A stretch of DNA of 64,000 nt from NCBI GenBank assembly GCA_910584165.1, contig CAJTZU010000001.1, forward strand, positions 372,001-436,000, written 5' to 3'. This document shows, piece after piece, positions 34,665 to 43,382 of the stretch. Both the position numbers and the translations under genes were made by a program. The DNA comes from an uncultured Bacilli bacterium. Its GTDB lineage: Bacteria; Bacillota_I; Bacilli_A; RF39; UBA660. The notes beneath the pieces are model-generated. The model made no database searches. It was given only the letters and a program-made list of their open reading frames with translations, and was not told the origin of the DNA. Each line of letters opens with the position of its first letter. Position 1 is the stretch's first letter.

Positions 34665-36324
34665 ACTTGATATTATAACTTTTTTTAGCGGCTTCATAAT
34701 TAGTAGTAATCTCTTTTTCCGTTAAAACTCTATCATATAATATAAATTCGTATAAATTGCCATCAAACTTTAATCCTCTTCCGGGTCTTAAATCTCCTAC
34801 AGTAACAAATTTAGCTGCTAATTTTTCTGAACCAGACTCAAATTTTTGTATGAATTTTCCATTCACATATATTCTAGTATCTCCACCTCTTTTAGCAGTT
34901 ACTTGAATATTTACAACTTTATTATTATAACTTTGAAAAGGAATTGTCTTTCCACCTTCTGAAGAATTTGTTCCATAAGAATAAACTATTAATTCACCAT
35001 TTCTATATCCAATCCATAATAAATAATTAGTATCTGTAAAAGAAATACCTATAATAGCAGAGCCCCATTTATCTCCTTGATTAACATCACCTTTTACTGT
35101 AAGATTTACAGAATAATTATCTTCTACTTTAGAATTACTAGAAATATTTTTCATCAAAGTAGAACTCTTAGTTCCATTTAGTATTAAACTTCCATCCTTA
35201 TCATAAAGTAAACTACTTCCATAGCAACCTTCAACTGTATTAGTTTCTGTTTTACATAATGGATAGTCTCCTGCAATAGGAGTATTTTTAGGAATAATAG
35301 GTATACCCCCAAAACTATTTGCTGTTTTAGAACCAGCACTAGAGACAATCATACCTGTTGTTACTGGCTTTATATTTGTATTAGAATTAGTTGGTTTATT
35401 TGTACTTGAGTTACTACTACTTGGTTTATTACTATTAGTTGGCTTATTGCTTGTACTATTGGAATTATTTGGTTTATTACTTGTTGAATTGCTATTACTC
35501 ATACTATTAGAATTACTTGTTGCATTTGTATTAGTATCTATTACCGATTGTATCTCTCCATAGGAATAGATATTTTCTGATTCATTTATCTTACATTTAT
35601 CTAAATAAATATTATCTTTACTATAGATTTCTTCTATTTCACAGACAATTGTATAGCCTTCTATTTTTACTGTTGGGATTGTTTCTGGTAATTTATTATT
35701 TTTTATATAATATAGTTCTATTTGCTCCGTTATTTTATCGCCATATTTATTCATAACTTCTTGATATGGTAATTCCTTAACTGTACTGCTTTGTCCTGTT
35801 GAATTTTTTTTATTTTTATCTTCTTTATTTTTAAATAGCAAGAAAAGAACGATTGCTATAATAAATAATAAAATAACAATAATAATGGCAGTGACAATTT
35901 TTCTATCATCAGAGGAATCTTTAGATTCTTTTTCTACTTCCCCTTTTATTTCTTTTGCTTCCAATATCTTTTCAATTTCTTTATAATCTTCTGATTCAAA
36001 TATACATTCTTTTAAGCTTGACTCTAAAGCTGCTTCCTCTTCTTTATCTTTTAAAACTTTTTCTACTTCTTGAAAGATTTCATTAGAAAATATTTCTTTT
36101 TGTAATTCTTCCTCGTTATCTTCTGAAACTGGTTCAAAATTTTCTACTTCCAAGGATTCCGTATTAAGAGGTTGATACTTTTCATCAACTTCTAATTCTA
36201 AAGATTTATCTTCTTCTGGTTCATATTCTACCTTTTCTTCTCCTATTAATTTAACTTCACTTTTAGATTTATTTTCTTTCATAAATTCATCATAAATGTC
36301 TTCTAAGCTTTCTTTTTTCTTCAT
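34663..36324 (-). CDS. Type II membrane protein: acidic tail, two-Cys module, LamG-like lectin domain
   Basis: A 553-residue protein and first gene of the paralogue cluster. The tail (1-140) is Glu/Lys-rich, a membrane helix is at 143-165, and one two-Cys module is at 187-256. An Asn/Ser/Thr/Lys/Pro linker (262-320) leads to a C-terminal domain (~350-550) like laminin-G/concanavalin-A folds: FDGNLYEFILYDRVLTEKE is the typical closing strand. Such domains bind carbohydrates or other surfaces. The ATG at 36324 follows GGGGTG by five bases; upstream codons lack support. Related to the two following genes. Confidence 0.78.
   Translation of the reverse strand: MKKKESLEDIYDEFMKENKSKSEVKLIGEEKVEYEPEEDKSLELEVDEKYQPLNTESLEVENFEPVSEDNEEELQKEIFSNEIFQEVEKVLKDKEEEAALESSLKECIFESEDYKEIEKILEAKEIKGEVEKESKDSSDDRKIVTAIIIVILLFIIAIVLFLLFKNKEDKNKKNSTGQSSTVKELPYQEVMNKYGDKITEQIELYYIKNNKLPETIPTVKIEGYTIVCEIEEIYSKDNIYLDKCKINESENIYSYGEIQSVIDTNTNATSNSNSMSNSNSTSNKPNNSNSTSNKPTNSNKPSSSNSSTNKPTNSNTNIKPVTTGMIVSSAGSKTANSFGGIPIIPKNTPIAGDYPLCKTETNTVEGCYGSSLLYDKDGSLILNGTKSSTLMKNISSNSKVEDNYSVNLTVKGDVNQGDKWGSAIIGISFTDTNYLLWIGYRNGELIVYSYGTNSSEGGKTIPFQSYNNKVVNIQVTAKRGGDTRIYVNGKFIQKFESGSEKLAAKFVTVGDLRPGRGLKFDGNLYEFILYDRVLTEKEITTNYEAAKKSYNIK
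35365..35541 (-). repeat. Low-complexity Asn/Ser/Thr linker
   Basis: This stretch encodes residues 262-320 of the 34663 gene, built from variants of SNSTSNKP and PTNSNK. It is a flexible spacer before the lectin-like domain. The irregular units are protein-level low complexity, not a CRISPR or a DNA satellite. Confidence 0.75.
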
Positions 36325-36363
36325 CGTTACACCCCTACTATAGTAATAGTATAACATCAATTG

Positions 36364-36392
36364 ACAAAAAAAGAAGATTATTTTTCTTCTTC
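36364..36392 (-). terminator. Probable terminator of rpmF
   Basis: Short GAAGA/TCTTC stem with a T run on the minus strand, overlapping the rpmF stop. The stem is weak. Confidence 0.5.
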
Positions 36393-36563
36393 ATTTTTAA
36401 TAACTTCTTTTCCCTTGTACGTTCCACAATTTAAACATACTCTATGTGGTCTAATTTCTTCTCCACATTTTGGACATTTTGTTGTTCCATTCTCACTAAT
36501 TTTATAATGAGTTCTTCTTTTTCTACCTCTAGTATTACTTACTTTTCTAAATGGTACAGCCAT
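36378..36563 (-). CDS. rpmF: 50S ribosomal protein L32
   Basis: L32, a 61-residue large-subunit protein. It has the four-cysteine zinc ribbon CPKC and CLNC and the basic N-terminus MAVPFRKVSNTRGRKRRTH. A GTG at 36572 would lie in the ribosome site; AGGTG is six bases before the ATG at 36563. It follows yceD by 18 bases, the conserved yceD-rpmF pair. Confidence 0.97.
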   Translation of the reverse strand: MAVPFRKVSNTRGRKRRTHYKISENGTTKCPKCGEEIRPHRVCLNCGTYKGKEVIKNEEEK

Positions 36564-36581
36564 CCTACTCACCTCACGATC

Positions 36582-37061
36582 TTATAATAAATCTTTTAAT
36601 TTGGATAGTTCCGAATTTTCTTCTTTTTCATCATCCGTGACTAATCTCCATCCGTCACCTGATAATTTTACTTCTTCAGCGCCTTCACTTACAACACGCA
36701 TTGGAATTTCCATTAATATATTTTCCCATATTATTGGTAAAATATCAAGACTATTTTGTGAATTTATCGTTTTTTCTGTTGTTTCATCAAGGATTTCTTC
36801 TAATGTACCATCAATAACAATAGAAAAAGGATAGTTAACTGGCTTTAAAGTAATCGCACAAGGAATTACCATAACTCCACTAACCACTAAGTCTAAATAT
36901 ATTTCTTGCATGGCATCTAAAGTAATTGTACCATCAATAGATACATTATCTATAGAAGTTACTCCAGTATGCTCTAAATCTTCTTTTGGAACACTATAAG
37001 TTTCTTCTACAATTACCTCAGAATCAATTCCACTACGTAATCTTGTTAAATCTATTAGCAC
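36582..37061 (-). CDS. yceD: YceD/DUF177 family, large ribosomal subunit accumulation protein
   Basis: A 159-residue DUF177 protein (YlbN in Bacillus), needed for 23S rRNA accumulation in some bacteria. Evidence is the conserved C-terminal ILPIIWENILMEIPMRVV block followed by the GDGWRLVT segment, and the conserved neighbour rpmF. Only one Cys remains of the zinc-binding pattern seen in some members. It lies divergent to tmcAL, as in B. subtilis ylbM/ylbN. Confidence 0.87.
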   Translation of the reverse strand: MLIDLTRLRSGIDSEVIVEETYSVPKEDLEHTGVTSIDNVSIDGTITLDAMQEIYLDLVVSGVMVIPCAITLKPVNYPFSIVIDGTLEEILDETTEKTINSQNSLDILPIIWENILMEIPMRVVSEGAEEVKLSGDGWRLVTDDEKEENSELSKLKDLL

Positions 37062-37144
37062 ATTTCATCACCTGACTAAAACATTATACAGAAAAATGAA
37101 GAAAAATGCAAGAAAATATGGTATGATAAGAATGGTGATTACCT

Positions 37145-38293
37145 ATGAAATCTGTTGGAATTATCTGTGAATATAATCCTTTTCATAATGGACATTTATA
37201 TCATATAAAAAAGTTAAAAGAATTATTTCCTAACTATGTCATAGTTTTAGTTCTTTCTGGAAATATTACACAACGTGGAGAATTAAGTATCCTAAGTAAA
37301 TGGGAAAAAACAGAAATCGCTCTTACTTTTGGTATAGACTTAGTAATAGAACTTCCTTTTGTTTTTTCTAGCCAATCAGCAGATACTTTTTGTTTTGGGG
37401 CTTTAAAGTTATTAAATTCTATTGGAATTGAAAAACTAGTATTTGGTTCAGAAATAGGAAATAGTGAAGTCTTAATAAAATGTGCTAAAACGCAACTTTA
37501 TTCCAAAGAATATCAAGAAAAAGTGCAGCAATATTTAAAAATAGGAATGAATTACCCTACTTCCTTAGCAAAGGCTTTAGAAGAAGAAACTGGATTTTCT
37601 ATCTCTACCCCCAATGATTTATTAGGACTTGGTTATATAAAAGAAATTATTAAAAATAATTATCCTATAGAGGCCATTGCTATTCAAAGAACCAATGATT
37701 ATCATAGTAAAGAGTTAACAGGAACTATCAGTAGTGCCACTAGCATTCGCAAAAGATTAAAGAATAAGGAAAGTATTGAAAATACTATTCCTCCTATTGT
37801 TTTACAATATTTAGAAAGGCCAATTTTTTTAGAAAACTATTTTCCTTTCATAAAATATAAAATTCTATCAGAAGAAAACTTAGAGAAATATGAAACAGTA
37901 GATGATAAAGTATGTAATCGGTTAAAAGATAAAATTCTAAATAGTGAAAATTTAGAAGATTTTCTAAGCAAAATGAAAACAAAATATTATACTTATAACA
38001 GACTAATGAGAATGTGTACCCATATTTTATTTTCTTTTACAAAAGAAGAAAATAAAAAAGGCAGAAATCAATTTTATCTTAGAATTTTAGGATTTTCTGA
38101 AGTTGGAAGAAATTATTTAAATCAAAAGAAAAAAGAGATTTCTGTTCCTATTATTACTAATTACTCAAATGATTCTGAAAATATGTTAGAATTAGAAATA
38201 CGCATTACTAAAATATTAAGTTTAATAAAAGGAAATGAATTTTTAGAAGAAGAAATAAAAAGAAAGCCAATTTATAAAAAAGAAGGTGTTTAA
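37145..38293 (+). CDS. tmcAL: tRNA(Met) cytidine acetate ligase TmcAL
   Basis: TmcAL (YlbM) uses ATP and acetate to form N4-acetylcytidine at the wobble position of elongator tRNA-Met. 382 residues. The nucleotidyl-transferase motif is the N-terminal GIICEYNPFHNGHLYHI, with SGNITQRGE following. The leader is short: TATGAT (37122-37127), six bases, then GGTGA (37134-37138), then ATG at 37145. It is divergent from yceD, and its stop lies in the loop of a terminator. Confidence 0.93.
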   Translation: MKSVGIICEYNPFHNGHLYHIKKLKELFPNYVIVLVLSGNITQRGELSILSKWEKTEIALTFGIDLVIELPFVFSSQSADTFCFGALKLLNSIGIEKLVFGSEIGNSEVLIKCAKTQLYSKEYQEKVQQYLKIGMNYPTSLAKALEEETGFSISTPNDLLGLGYIKEIIKNNYPIEAIAIQRTNDYHSKELTGTISSATSIRKRLKNKESIENTIPPIVLQYLERPIFLENYFPFIKYKILSEENLEKYETVDDKVCNRLKDKILNSENLEDFLSKMKTKYYTYNRLMRMCTHILFSFTKEENKKGRNQFYLRILGFSEVGRNYLNQKKKEISVPIITNYSNDSENMLELEIRITKILSLIKGNEFLEEEIKRKPIYKKEGV

Positions 38294-38308
38294 AACACCT
38301 TTTTTTAA
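38283..38308. terminator. Bidirectional hairpin terminator
   Basis: AAGGTGTT/AACACCTT with loop TAA (the tmcAL stop) and T runs, shared with the convergent TPM gene. Confidence 0.85.
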
Positions 38309-39141
38309 CACCTTCTGCTTCCCCCACCAAAGGAGCCTCCACCACTAGAATGAACGGAAGAACCGCCTCTACTAGAAGATCCTCCACCTCCTGTATTACG
38401 AGGAATATGGACACTACTAGTATGAGTAGTAATAAACCTATCTTCCCTTCTCGTATATTGAATAGAACCCTGGTCCAAATAGGCAGAGGCAGTAGTCGCC
38501 TTTTTAATCATTTTATTTTTACTAACAAGAATACCAACAATAATACTAGGTACCGCTAAAGAAATAAGAATAATCCAAACCCATGGGAATGTTCTTTTAT
38601 GTTTATAATATCCGTTTGAATCAATATAATAATCTTTATTGCTAGGAGCTACACCTTTATCTGCATAATAATCAGCTTTATCTAAAAAGGCAGTAAACAT
38701 GCTATAATATCCATTCTCTTTTTGCAAAACAACAGCATCTAAAATAAAATCGATACGACTATCATCATAAACTAAAATGGCATGTCCCCTTGTTGCAATC
38801 GCCAAATCATTATAGCCATAAGATTTATCAATAACAAAAATTAACCCATCTTCAGTATTTCCTAAACCAAAACCATTAGAAAGATAAAAATTTTCTGCAT
38901 AAGCTCTAGTATTAGAATAAGATAAACTATTATTAGTTGTCAATAAAATTAAATCCATATCATATTTTTCAATAAACTTTTGCACTTCTTCTCTTAATTG
39001 CATTTCTTCTTCATAAGTAAGTAAATCTGCTTTATCATACACTTTTAAAGAAGTATCCAAAGAGGTAGGAACTGCAAATACATTCGGAATGAAAAATAAA
39101 CTAATAACAAAAATAAAAATTCCATAAGCTATTTTTTTCAT
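38305..39141 (-). CDS. TPM-domain exported protein
   Basis: A 278-residue protein of the TPM_phosphatase family. It has an N-terminal signal (1-23, ending VFA), a TPM domain (~30-170) beginning YDKADLLTYEEE and containing VIDKSYGYND-like strands, a membrane helix (~185-207), and a C-terminal tail rich in Gly and Ser (GGGSSSRGGSSVHSSGGGSFGGGS). AGGAGG precedes the ATG at 39141; the longer frame upstream has no site. It overlaps the stop of the preceding zinc-ribbon gene by four bases (ATGA), so they are coupled. Confidence 0.82.
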   Translation of the reverse strand: MKKIAYGIFIFVISLFFIPNVFAVPTSLDTSLKVYDKADLLTYEEEMQLREEVQKFIEKYDMDLILLTTNNSLSYSNTRAYAENFYLSNGFGLGNTEDGLIFVIDKSYGYNDLAIATRGHAILVYDDSRIDFILDAVVLQKENGYYSMFTAFLDKADYYADKGVAPSNKDYYIDSNGYYKHKRTFPWVWIILISLAVPSIIVGILVSKNKMIKKATTASAYLDQGSIQYTRREDRFITTHTSSVHIPRNTGGGGSSSRGGSSVHSSGGGSFGGGSRRC

Positions 39142-40208
39142 AAGATACCTCCTATTAACCAAACTACAGTGCAAACTAAGAAGGTTCCTACTAATATTAA
39201 AATCCACCAAATAATCGCTTTTTTCTTATCGAGCGGAATATCTCCAATCATTTTTCCTGTTTGACCATTCATTGCGAATGGGTAAATTTTATCTTTATAT
39301 TTAATATTTAGCATCCATACTGGTAATAAAACATATTCATCTTTTAACATTTCAAGTTGATGACTTTCTCTTGAAACGACTACACTAGTATACCCACCAA
39401 TACTACTTTTTAAGGTATTAATAGTAGAATTTCTAGCACGCTCTTGAGCAATTACTGCTGCATCTTTACTTTCAACATCATATTTTTCTGCTAAAAAACC
39501 AGACAAATATGAATGACTAAATTTCTCTAAGCCCTTATAATCAAACGGTTCAATAGAGTTCATAATATCATCAGCAAAATGGGTAGAACCATCTACTGGA
39601 ATTCTATGATAATCCATATTTCCATCTCTAAATACTACATAAGTATCTGTTTTAGTATACTGGTAATCTCCTGAAGTCCAAGTTTTTACTCTCTTTGCAT
39701 CTGCTTCTATAGAGCCATTTACATGAAAATCATAAATCCAAAATGGAATATAAACCCCTTTTATTTCATTAATATTTTTTTGACTACTAAACTCTTTAGG
39801 CATAAAAGGTCTTCCCTTACCAATACTTTTAAAGGCTTTGATAGCATCTTCTTTGGTATTTTGAAAAGGAATTACATAAGCAGGATTAAACTCACCTACT
39901 AATTTATTCTTTAAGATGGCTGTACTTCTACAATATACACAGAAAGTTGCCGTTGTATTTTCATCTGCAACAATCTGAGCACCACAGTTTGGACAAGAAT
40001 AAATATCCATTCCATTGGCATCTTTTTCTAGCGTTACTTCTTCTGAAGTTTCTTCTAAAACATTACCTCTCTTGGCCTCATAAGCCTCTATTTCTTCTCT
40101 ATTAAATGCACTTCTACAATATTCACAAGTCCAATTTTGTCCATGCGGATTAAACTTTAAAGTTGCCGAACAATTTGGACATTTATGATCTAATGTACCA
40201 CTACTCAT
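39138..40208 (-). CDS. Zinc-ribbon membrane protein
   Basis: A 356-residue protein. Two treble-clef/TFIIB-like zinc ribbons are at the N-terminus: CPNC...CEYC and CPNC...CVYC. A ~200-residue beta-rich region follows, then one C-terminal membrane helix (WWILILVGTFLVCTVVWLIG). Genes of this kind regularly sit beside TPM-domain genes, and the pair is coupled by an ATGA overlap here. Its function is unknown; it resembles membrane-quality-control or envelope proteins by context only. Confidence 0.75.
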   Translation of the reverse strand: MSSGTLDHKCPNCSATLKFNPHGQNWTCEYCRSAFNREEIEAYEAKRGNVLEETSEEVTLEKDANGMDIYSCPNCGAQIVADENTTATFCVYCRSTAILKNKLVGEFNPAYVIPFQNTKEDAIKAFKSIGKGRPFMPKEFSSQKNINEIKGVYIPFWIYDFHVNGSIEADAKRVKTWTSGDYQYTKTDTYVVFRDGNMDYHRIPVDGSTHFADDIMNSIEPFDYKGLEKFSHSYLSGFLAEKYDVESKDAAVIAQERARNSTINTLKSSIGGYTSVVVSRESHQLEMLKDEYVLLPVWMLNIKYKDKIYPFAMNGQTGKMIGDIPLDKKKAIIWWILILVGTFLVCTVVWLIGGIL

Positions 40209-40290
40209 AACACCATTCCTATTCTTTAAATATTATATCATAACAAAATAAAATAAAATAGTATTTTCCTTAGAAGATTATTCTATTTAC

Positions 40291-40314
40291 AAAAAAAAGA
40301 CATTAAAATGTCTC
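40291..40314 (-). terminator. Hairpin terminator
   Basis: AGACATT/AATGTCT with a T run on the minus strand, after the 40314 gene. Confidence 0.8.
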
Positions 40315-41405
40315 TAAGATTTAAAAATCTCAATTTCTTTTCGAAGCTGTTGTTCTAAAATTTGTACTAATTGAGTATTTTCCTTTTCTTTTGCTTTATC
40401 CAATGCCTTTTTAATTAATTGAATGCGGTTCATAAGAGCTTTCTTTTCATCTGTTAATTCTGGTTTCTGCTCCTCTTTTTCTTTAGATGTTTTTTCTTCT
40501 ACGGGAGTATCTTCTTTAGTTGTTTCTTCAATTTCCTCTTTTGCCTCTTCTTCTGAAACCGGTTCTTCCTTATCTATCTCTATAGTTTCTTCTATTTTTG
40601 GTTCCTCAGTAGAAAGTTCTTCTTTTTCTTCTTTTGGAGATTCCACTGGAACATCATTAATAGTAATATCATCAGGAATTTTAGTTTCCTCTTCTTCTGG
40701 AATGATTTGTTCTACTTCTGCTACCGCCTCAATATCCTCTATACTAGAAGATTCTTCTGACACCAACGAAGGGATTTCCATAACCTCTTCAATTTCTTCA
40801 TTTCTAATTGAATTAGGTACATATTGTCTTAATTTTTCATATTGCTCCTCAGTAACAGCAAATGCATTTTTTACATTTCCTAATTTTACACGACTATAAT
40901 AATCTATTTTTTCTTCTTCCTCTAAAGAAGGAATCTCTTCTACTTTTACTTCTTCTGGAGGATTAACTAATTCCTCAATCTCATCTATTTTTTCAGAAAC
41001 AGATTCTTTTGCAGGAGCATCTGATAAAACCTCTAATGGTAAAGACATCTCACGCAATTTCATAACAAATTCACTTTGAGCTGCCAATTTTCTATATTCC
41101 TCATTCTTTTTATACCTAGTAGGAATCATAAAAAGATTAGAAGCTGCAATTTCATCTAAAACTGTTTTTAAATTTTCACGTATTACTTTATCAGCAGCAT
41201 CTATTGTTTTTTCAAGAGATTGGATTGCTTGAATAAGGGCTTGTTCTTGCTCTTTATACAATGGACTTTTATTTAACATGTCATATCCAACATTTAAGAA
41301 ATTGTAGTCATCTAAATAACCATTAGATTTTGAACTATCTAAAATCGCTTTTAAAGCTTCTACAATCTCAGTATAAGTTATCATTGGATTTGTATAATTA
41401 TTCAT
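40314..41405 (-). CDS. Hypothetical acidic cytoplasmic protein
   Basis: A 363-residue protein. Residues 1-125 are helical and of mixed composition; 130-300 are highly acidic (runs of Glu with Val/Ile/Pro) and likely disordered; 305-363 form a coiled-coil-like segment (KALMNRIQLIKKALDKAKEKE). No signal peptide or membrane segment is present. It begins five bases after the DUF1292 gene and shares its transcript. The antisense strand also has a long open frame, which is an artefact of the repetitive codons. Confidence 0.65.
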   Translation of the reverse strand: MNNYTNPMITYTEIVEALKAILDSSKSNGYLDDYNFLNVGYDMLNKSPLYKEQEQALIQAIQSLEKTIDAADKVIRENLKTVLDEIAASNLFMIPTRYKKNEEYRKLAAQSEFVMKLREMSLPLEVLSDAPAKESVSEKIDEIEELVNPPEEVKVEEIPSLEEEEKIDYYSRVKLGNVKNAFAVTEEQYEKLRQYVPNSIRNEEIEEVMEIPSLVSEESSSIEDIEAVAEVEQIIPEEEETKIPDDITINDVPVESPKEEKEELSTEEPKIEETIEIDKEEPVSEEEAKEEIEETTKEDTPVEEKTSKEKEEQKPELTDEKKALMNRIQLIKKALDKAKEKENTQLVQILEQQLRKEIEIFKS

Positions 41406-41410
41406 AAATA

Positions 41411-41668
41411 TTATTTACTCACAATCTCACTCATGATTTTCTTAACATTCATCCATTCTTCTTCATCTGTGATGTTATCTAGCTCATACCCTTTTTCACC
41501 AACCACTAATTTTGAAATATATAAAATCTTATTTCCACTTTTTTGTGTTTCACCTTTTGCATACACTAAATATTTCGTATTTTCCTCTTCATTCTCTAAA
41601 ATCGCTACTTTTTCAACATCTAGTTCCAAACCATCTACGTCAATAATTCTAATCATTTCCTCTTCCAT
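41411..41668 (-). CDS. DUF1292 (YrzB-like) protein
   Basis: An 85-residue acidic protein resembling the DUF1292 family (YrzB of Bacillus): GLELDVEKVAILENEEENTKYLVY and the later ISKLV...YELDNITDEEEWMNVKK block. Family function is unknown. AGGAGG precedes the ATG. First gene of a two-gene unit with the acidic protein at 40314. Confidence 0.75.
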   Translation of the reverse strand: MEEEMIRIIDVDGLELDVEKVAILENEEENTKYLVYAKGETQKSGNKILYISKLVVGEKGYELDNITDEEEWMNVKKIMSEIVSK

Positions 41669-41727
41669 TTTTATCCTCCTACTTTACTAGAACATTATAT
41701 CATTAAATACAGTTATTTGCAATTACT

Positions 41728-42027
41728 CTATTTCTTTTTTTCTGCTTTTTCCTTCTTCTCTTTACGAATTAAAAACCATCTACATTCATAGCTACAAAGA
41801 TCCTTAATATAGTCATCTTTAAACTTAATATCATTCCCTTTATTACAAATTTTGTTGATTTTTTTACAGAATCCTTTTAAACGAAGTTTCCCATAAGACC
41901 AATCTCCTAAAATGTAATCATAAGGTTCAAAATAATCTGTATAACGCTCTTTTAAAGCTTCTAAATCAAAGCCATTTTTATATTCTTCTTCTAATACCCA
42001 TTCTGTATCTTCCAATTTTATATTCAT
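41728..42027 (-). CDS. YutD-like (DUF1027) protein
   Basis: A 99-residue protein of the YutD family. The characteristic segment is LKERYTDYFEPYDYILGDWSYGKLRLKGFC, followed by CxxEC-type residues (CSYECRWFLIRK). The function is unknown. AAGGAAGG precedes the ATG and a TATAAT box lies upstream. The neighbour, yunB, lies close to yutD in B. subtilis too, which supports the call. Confidence 0.8.
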   Translation of the reverse strand: MNIKLEDTEWVLEEEYKNGFDLEALKERYTDYFEPYDYILGDWSYGKLRLKGFCKKINKICNKGNDIKFKDDYIKDLCSYECRWFLIRKEKKEKAEKKK

Positions 42028-42083
42028 GTATCTATTCCTTCCTTATTTACTATTATAATAAATTCTACTCTATTCTTCAAGTA

Positions 42084-42806
42084 TCATTGAATGGGAATAG
42101 ATAGTAACGGACTAGATAAATTTCCAGCATAATATTCTGGTACATTTCCTTGAATTAATTTCATAGCAATAGGAACTAACGTATCTATTTGGATATTATC
42201 AGAAACAAATGGCAAAATTACTTGCAAATTTACTTGTAAATGAACATATACCTCAATCATCGCATTATTAATTCCATAATTCGTAATTTTAGTCTCTACA
42301 CCACTAATAATATTACCTACTAAACTTAATTTTACAGGTATTTTAGGTCCTAAATTAGAAAATAAAGAATTATTAAAAATAACTCCTAAAGGAATTTCAT
42401 AAAAATTTCCCTTTTTCATAGTTTCTTCATATTCTAATACAATTGCATCTGATAATTCTAATTCATCAAATCTTCCTTGTTCTACATATTTTAAACTAAT
42501 TTCTACTGTATTAGTTGTAATAGATAATATTTTATTCACAATAATAGAATTAAAATCAATACTTACAATTTCCCCTTTATCATTTTTAGTAAGTAAAAAT
42601 AAATCATCAAAAGTTAATTCTTCTACTACTTTTCTACTAATTGCATCATTAATTAAAAAGGTAGCTATTTTTTTAGATTCATTAGTCGCATACATCAATA
42701 AAATGGGGGTTACTTTTTTATTTAAAATTCGAAAAATTACTATTAAGAATAGTAATAATAATACAAAAATAATTTCTAATTTTCTTTTCCAATAGATTTT
42801 AGTCAT
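42084..42806 (-). CDS. yunB: Sporulation protein YunB
   Basis: A 240-residue protein with one N-terminal membrane helix (10-28) and an exported domain. The YunB family is identified by KVTPILLMYATNESKKIAT at the end of the helix, LINDAI, and the C-terminal PEYYAG. In B. subtilis yunB is a sigma-E gene needed for normal spore wall/coat. No sigma-E promoter or good ribosome site could be recognised upstream. It is one of several sporulation genes here. Confidence 0.9.
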   Translation of the reverse strand: MTKIYWKRKLEIIFVLLLLFLIVIFRILNKKVTPILLMYATNESKKIATFLINDAISRKVVEELTFDDLFLLTKNDKGEIVSIDFNSIIVNKILSITTNTVEISLKYVEQGRFDELELSDAIVLEYEETMKKGNFYEIPLGVIFNNSLFSNLGPKIPVKLSLVGNIISGVETKITNYGINNAMIEVYVHLQVNLQVILPFVSDNIQIDTLVPIAMKLIQGNVPEYYAGNLSSPLLSIPIQ

Positions 42807-42881
42807 ACTTTATTTTACTACTAAAAAAGAATAAAAATGTATAAATATAGAGTACTTGTACATAGTAAAAATGGTGATAAA

Positions 42882-43355
42882 ATGAAAATTAAAGAAATTA
42901 TGACAAAAAATTTAGTAACAGCTAGTCCCTATACTACCTTAGAAGAAGCAAGTAACATTATGAAGAATTACGATATTGGATTTCTTCCTATTGAAAAAGA
43001 TAATGATTATATTGGTGTTATTACAGATAGGGACATGATAATACGAGCATTTGCGAATGGGAAAAGTGCTAAAGAGACTTTAGAAGAATACATGACCGAT
43101 TATTTAATTACTGTTTCTGGTGATACAGAAATAGAAGATGCTTTAAAAATTATGGCTAGTGAGAGAATTAAACGTCTAATGATTGAGGAAAAAGATTCTA
43201 TTATTGGGATGATTTCTCTTTCTGATATTTTAGCAAATAGTAAAGATGATGACTATTTAGAATATGTTATTGCTATCTTTGAACCATTCGAAGAAGTAGA
43301 AATTTCAAATGAAATTGATATACCACAAGCAGAAGTTGATGAATTTGAATTATAA
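42882..43355 (+). CDS. CBS-domain protein (YhcV-like)
   Basis: A 157-residue protein made of a pair of CBS domains: MKIKEIMTKNLVTASPYTTLEEAS and GVITDRDMIIRAFANG, then EEYMTDYLITVSGDTEIEDALKIM and GMISLSDIL. Such Bateman modules bind adenine nucleotides; the role is unknown. The upstream part of the open frame (from 42837) lacks support. The leader is CATAGT (42861-42866), six bases, GGTGA, ATG at 42882. GTATA (42839-42843) with CATAGTA 17 bases on also fits a sigma-F/G promoter. A short acidic tail follows the second CBS. Confidence 0.88.
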   Translation: MKIKEIMTKNLVTASPYTTLEEASNIMKNYDIGFLPIEKDNDYIGVITDRDMIIRAFANGKSAKETLEEYMTDYLITVSGDTEIEDALKIMASERIKRLMIEEKDSIIGMISLSDILANSKDDDYLEYVIAIFEPFEEVEISNEIDIPQAEVDEFEL

Positions 43356-43382
43356 AAAAGGACTAAACTTAGTCCTTTTTTT
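43354..43382. terminator. Bidirectional hairpin terminator
   Basis: AAAAAGGACTAA/TTAGTCCTTTTT with loop AC between the CBS gene and ftsX. Confidence 0.85.

Noticed and set aside
35365..35541. Repeated units in the 34663 gene, considered as a CRISPR.
   Set aside because: Units are short, irregular and in frame; no spacers or cas genes.
40423..40899. Long plus-strand open frame opposite the acidic protein gene.
   Set aside because: It mirrors repetitive Glu codons as Ser/Phe; no ribosome site or domain, and the minus-strand gene fits the DUF1292 operon.
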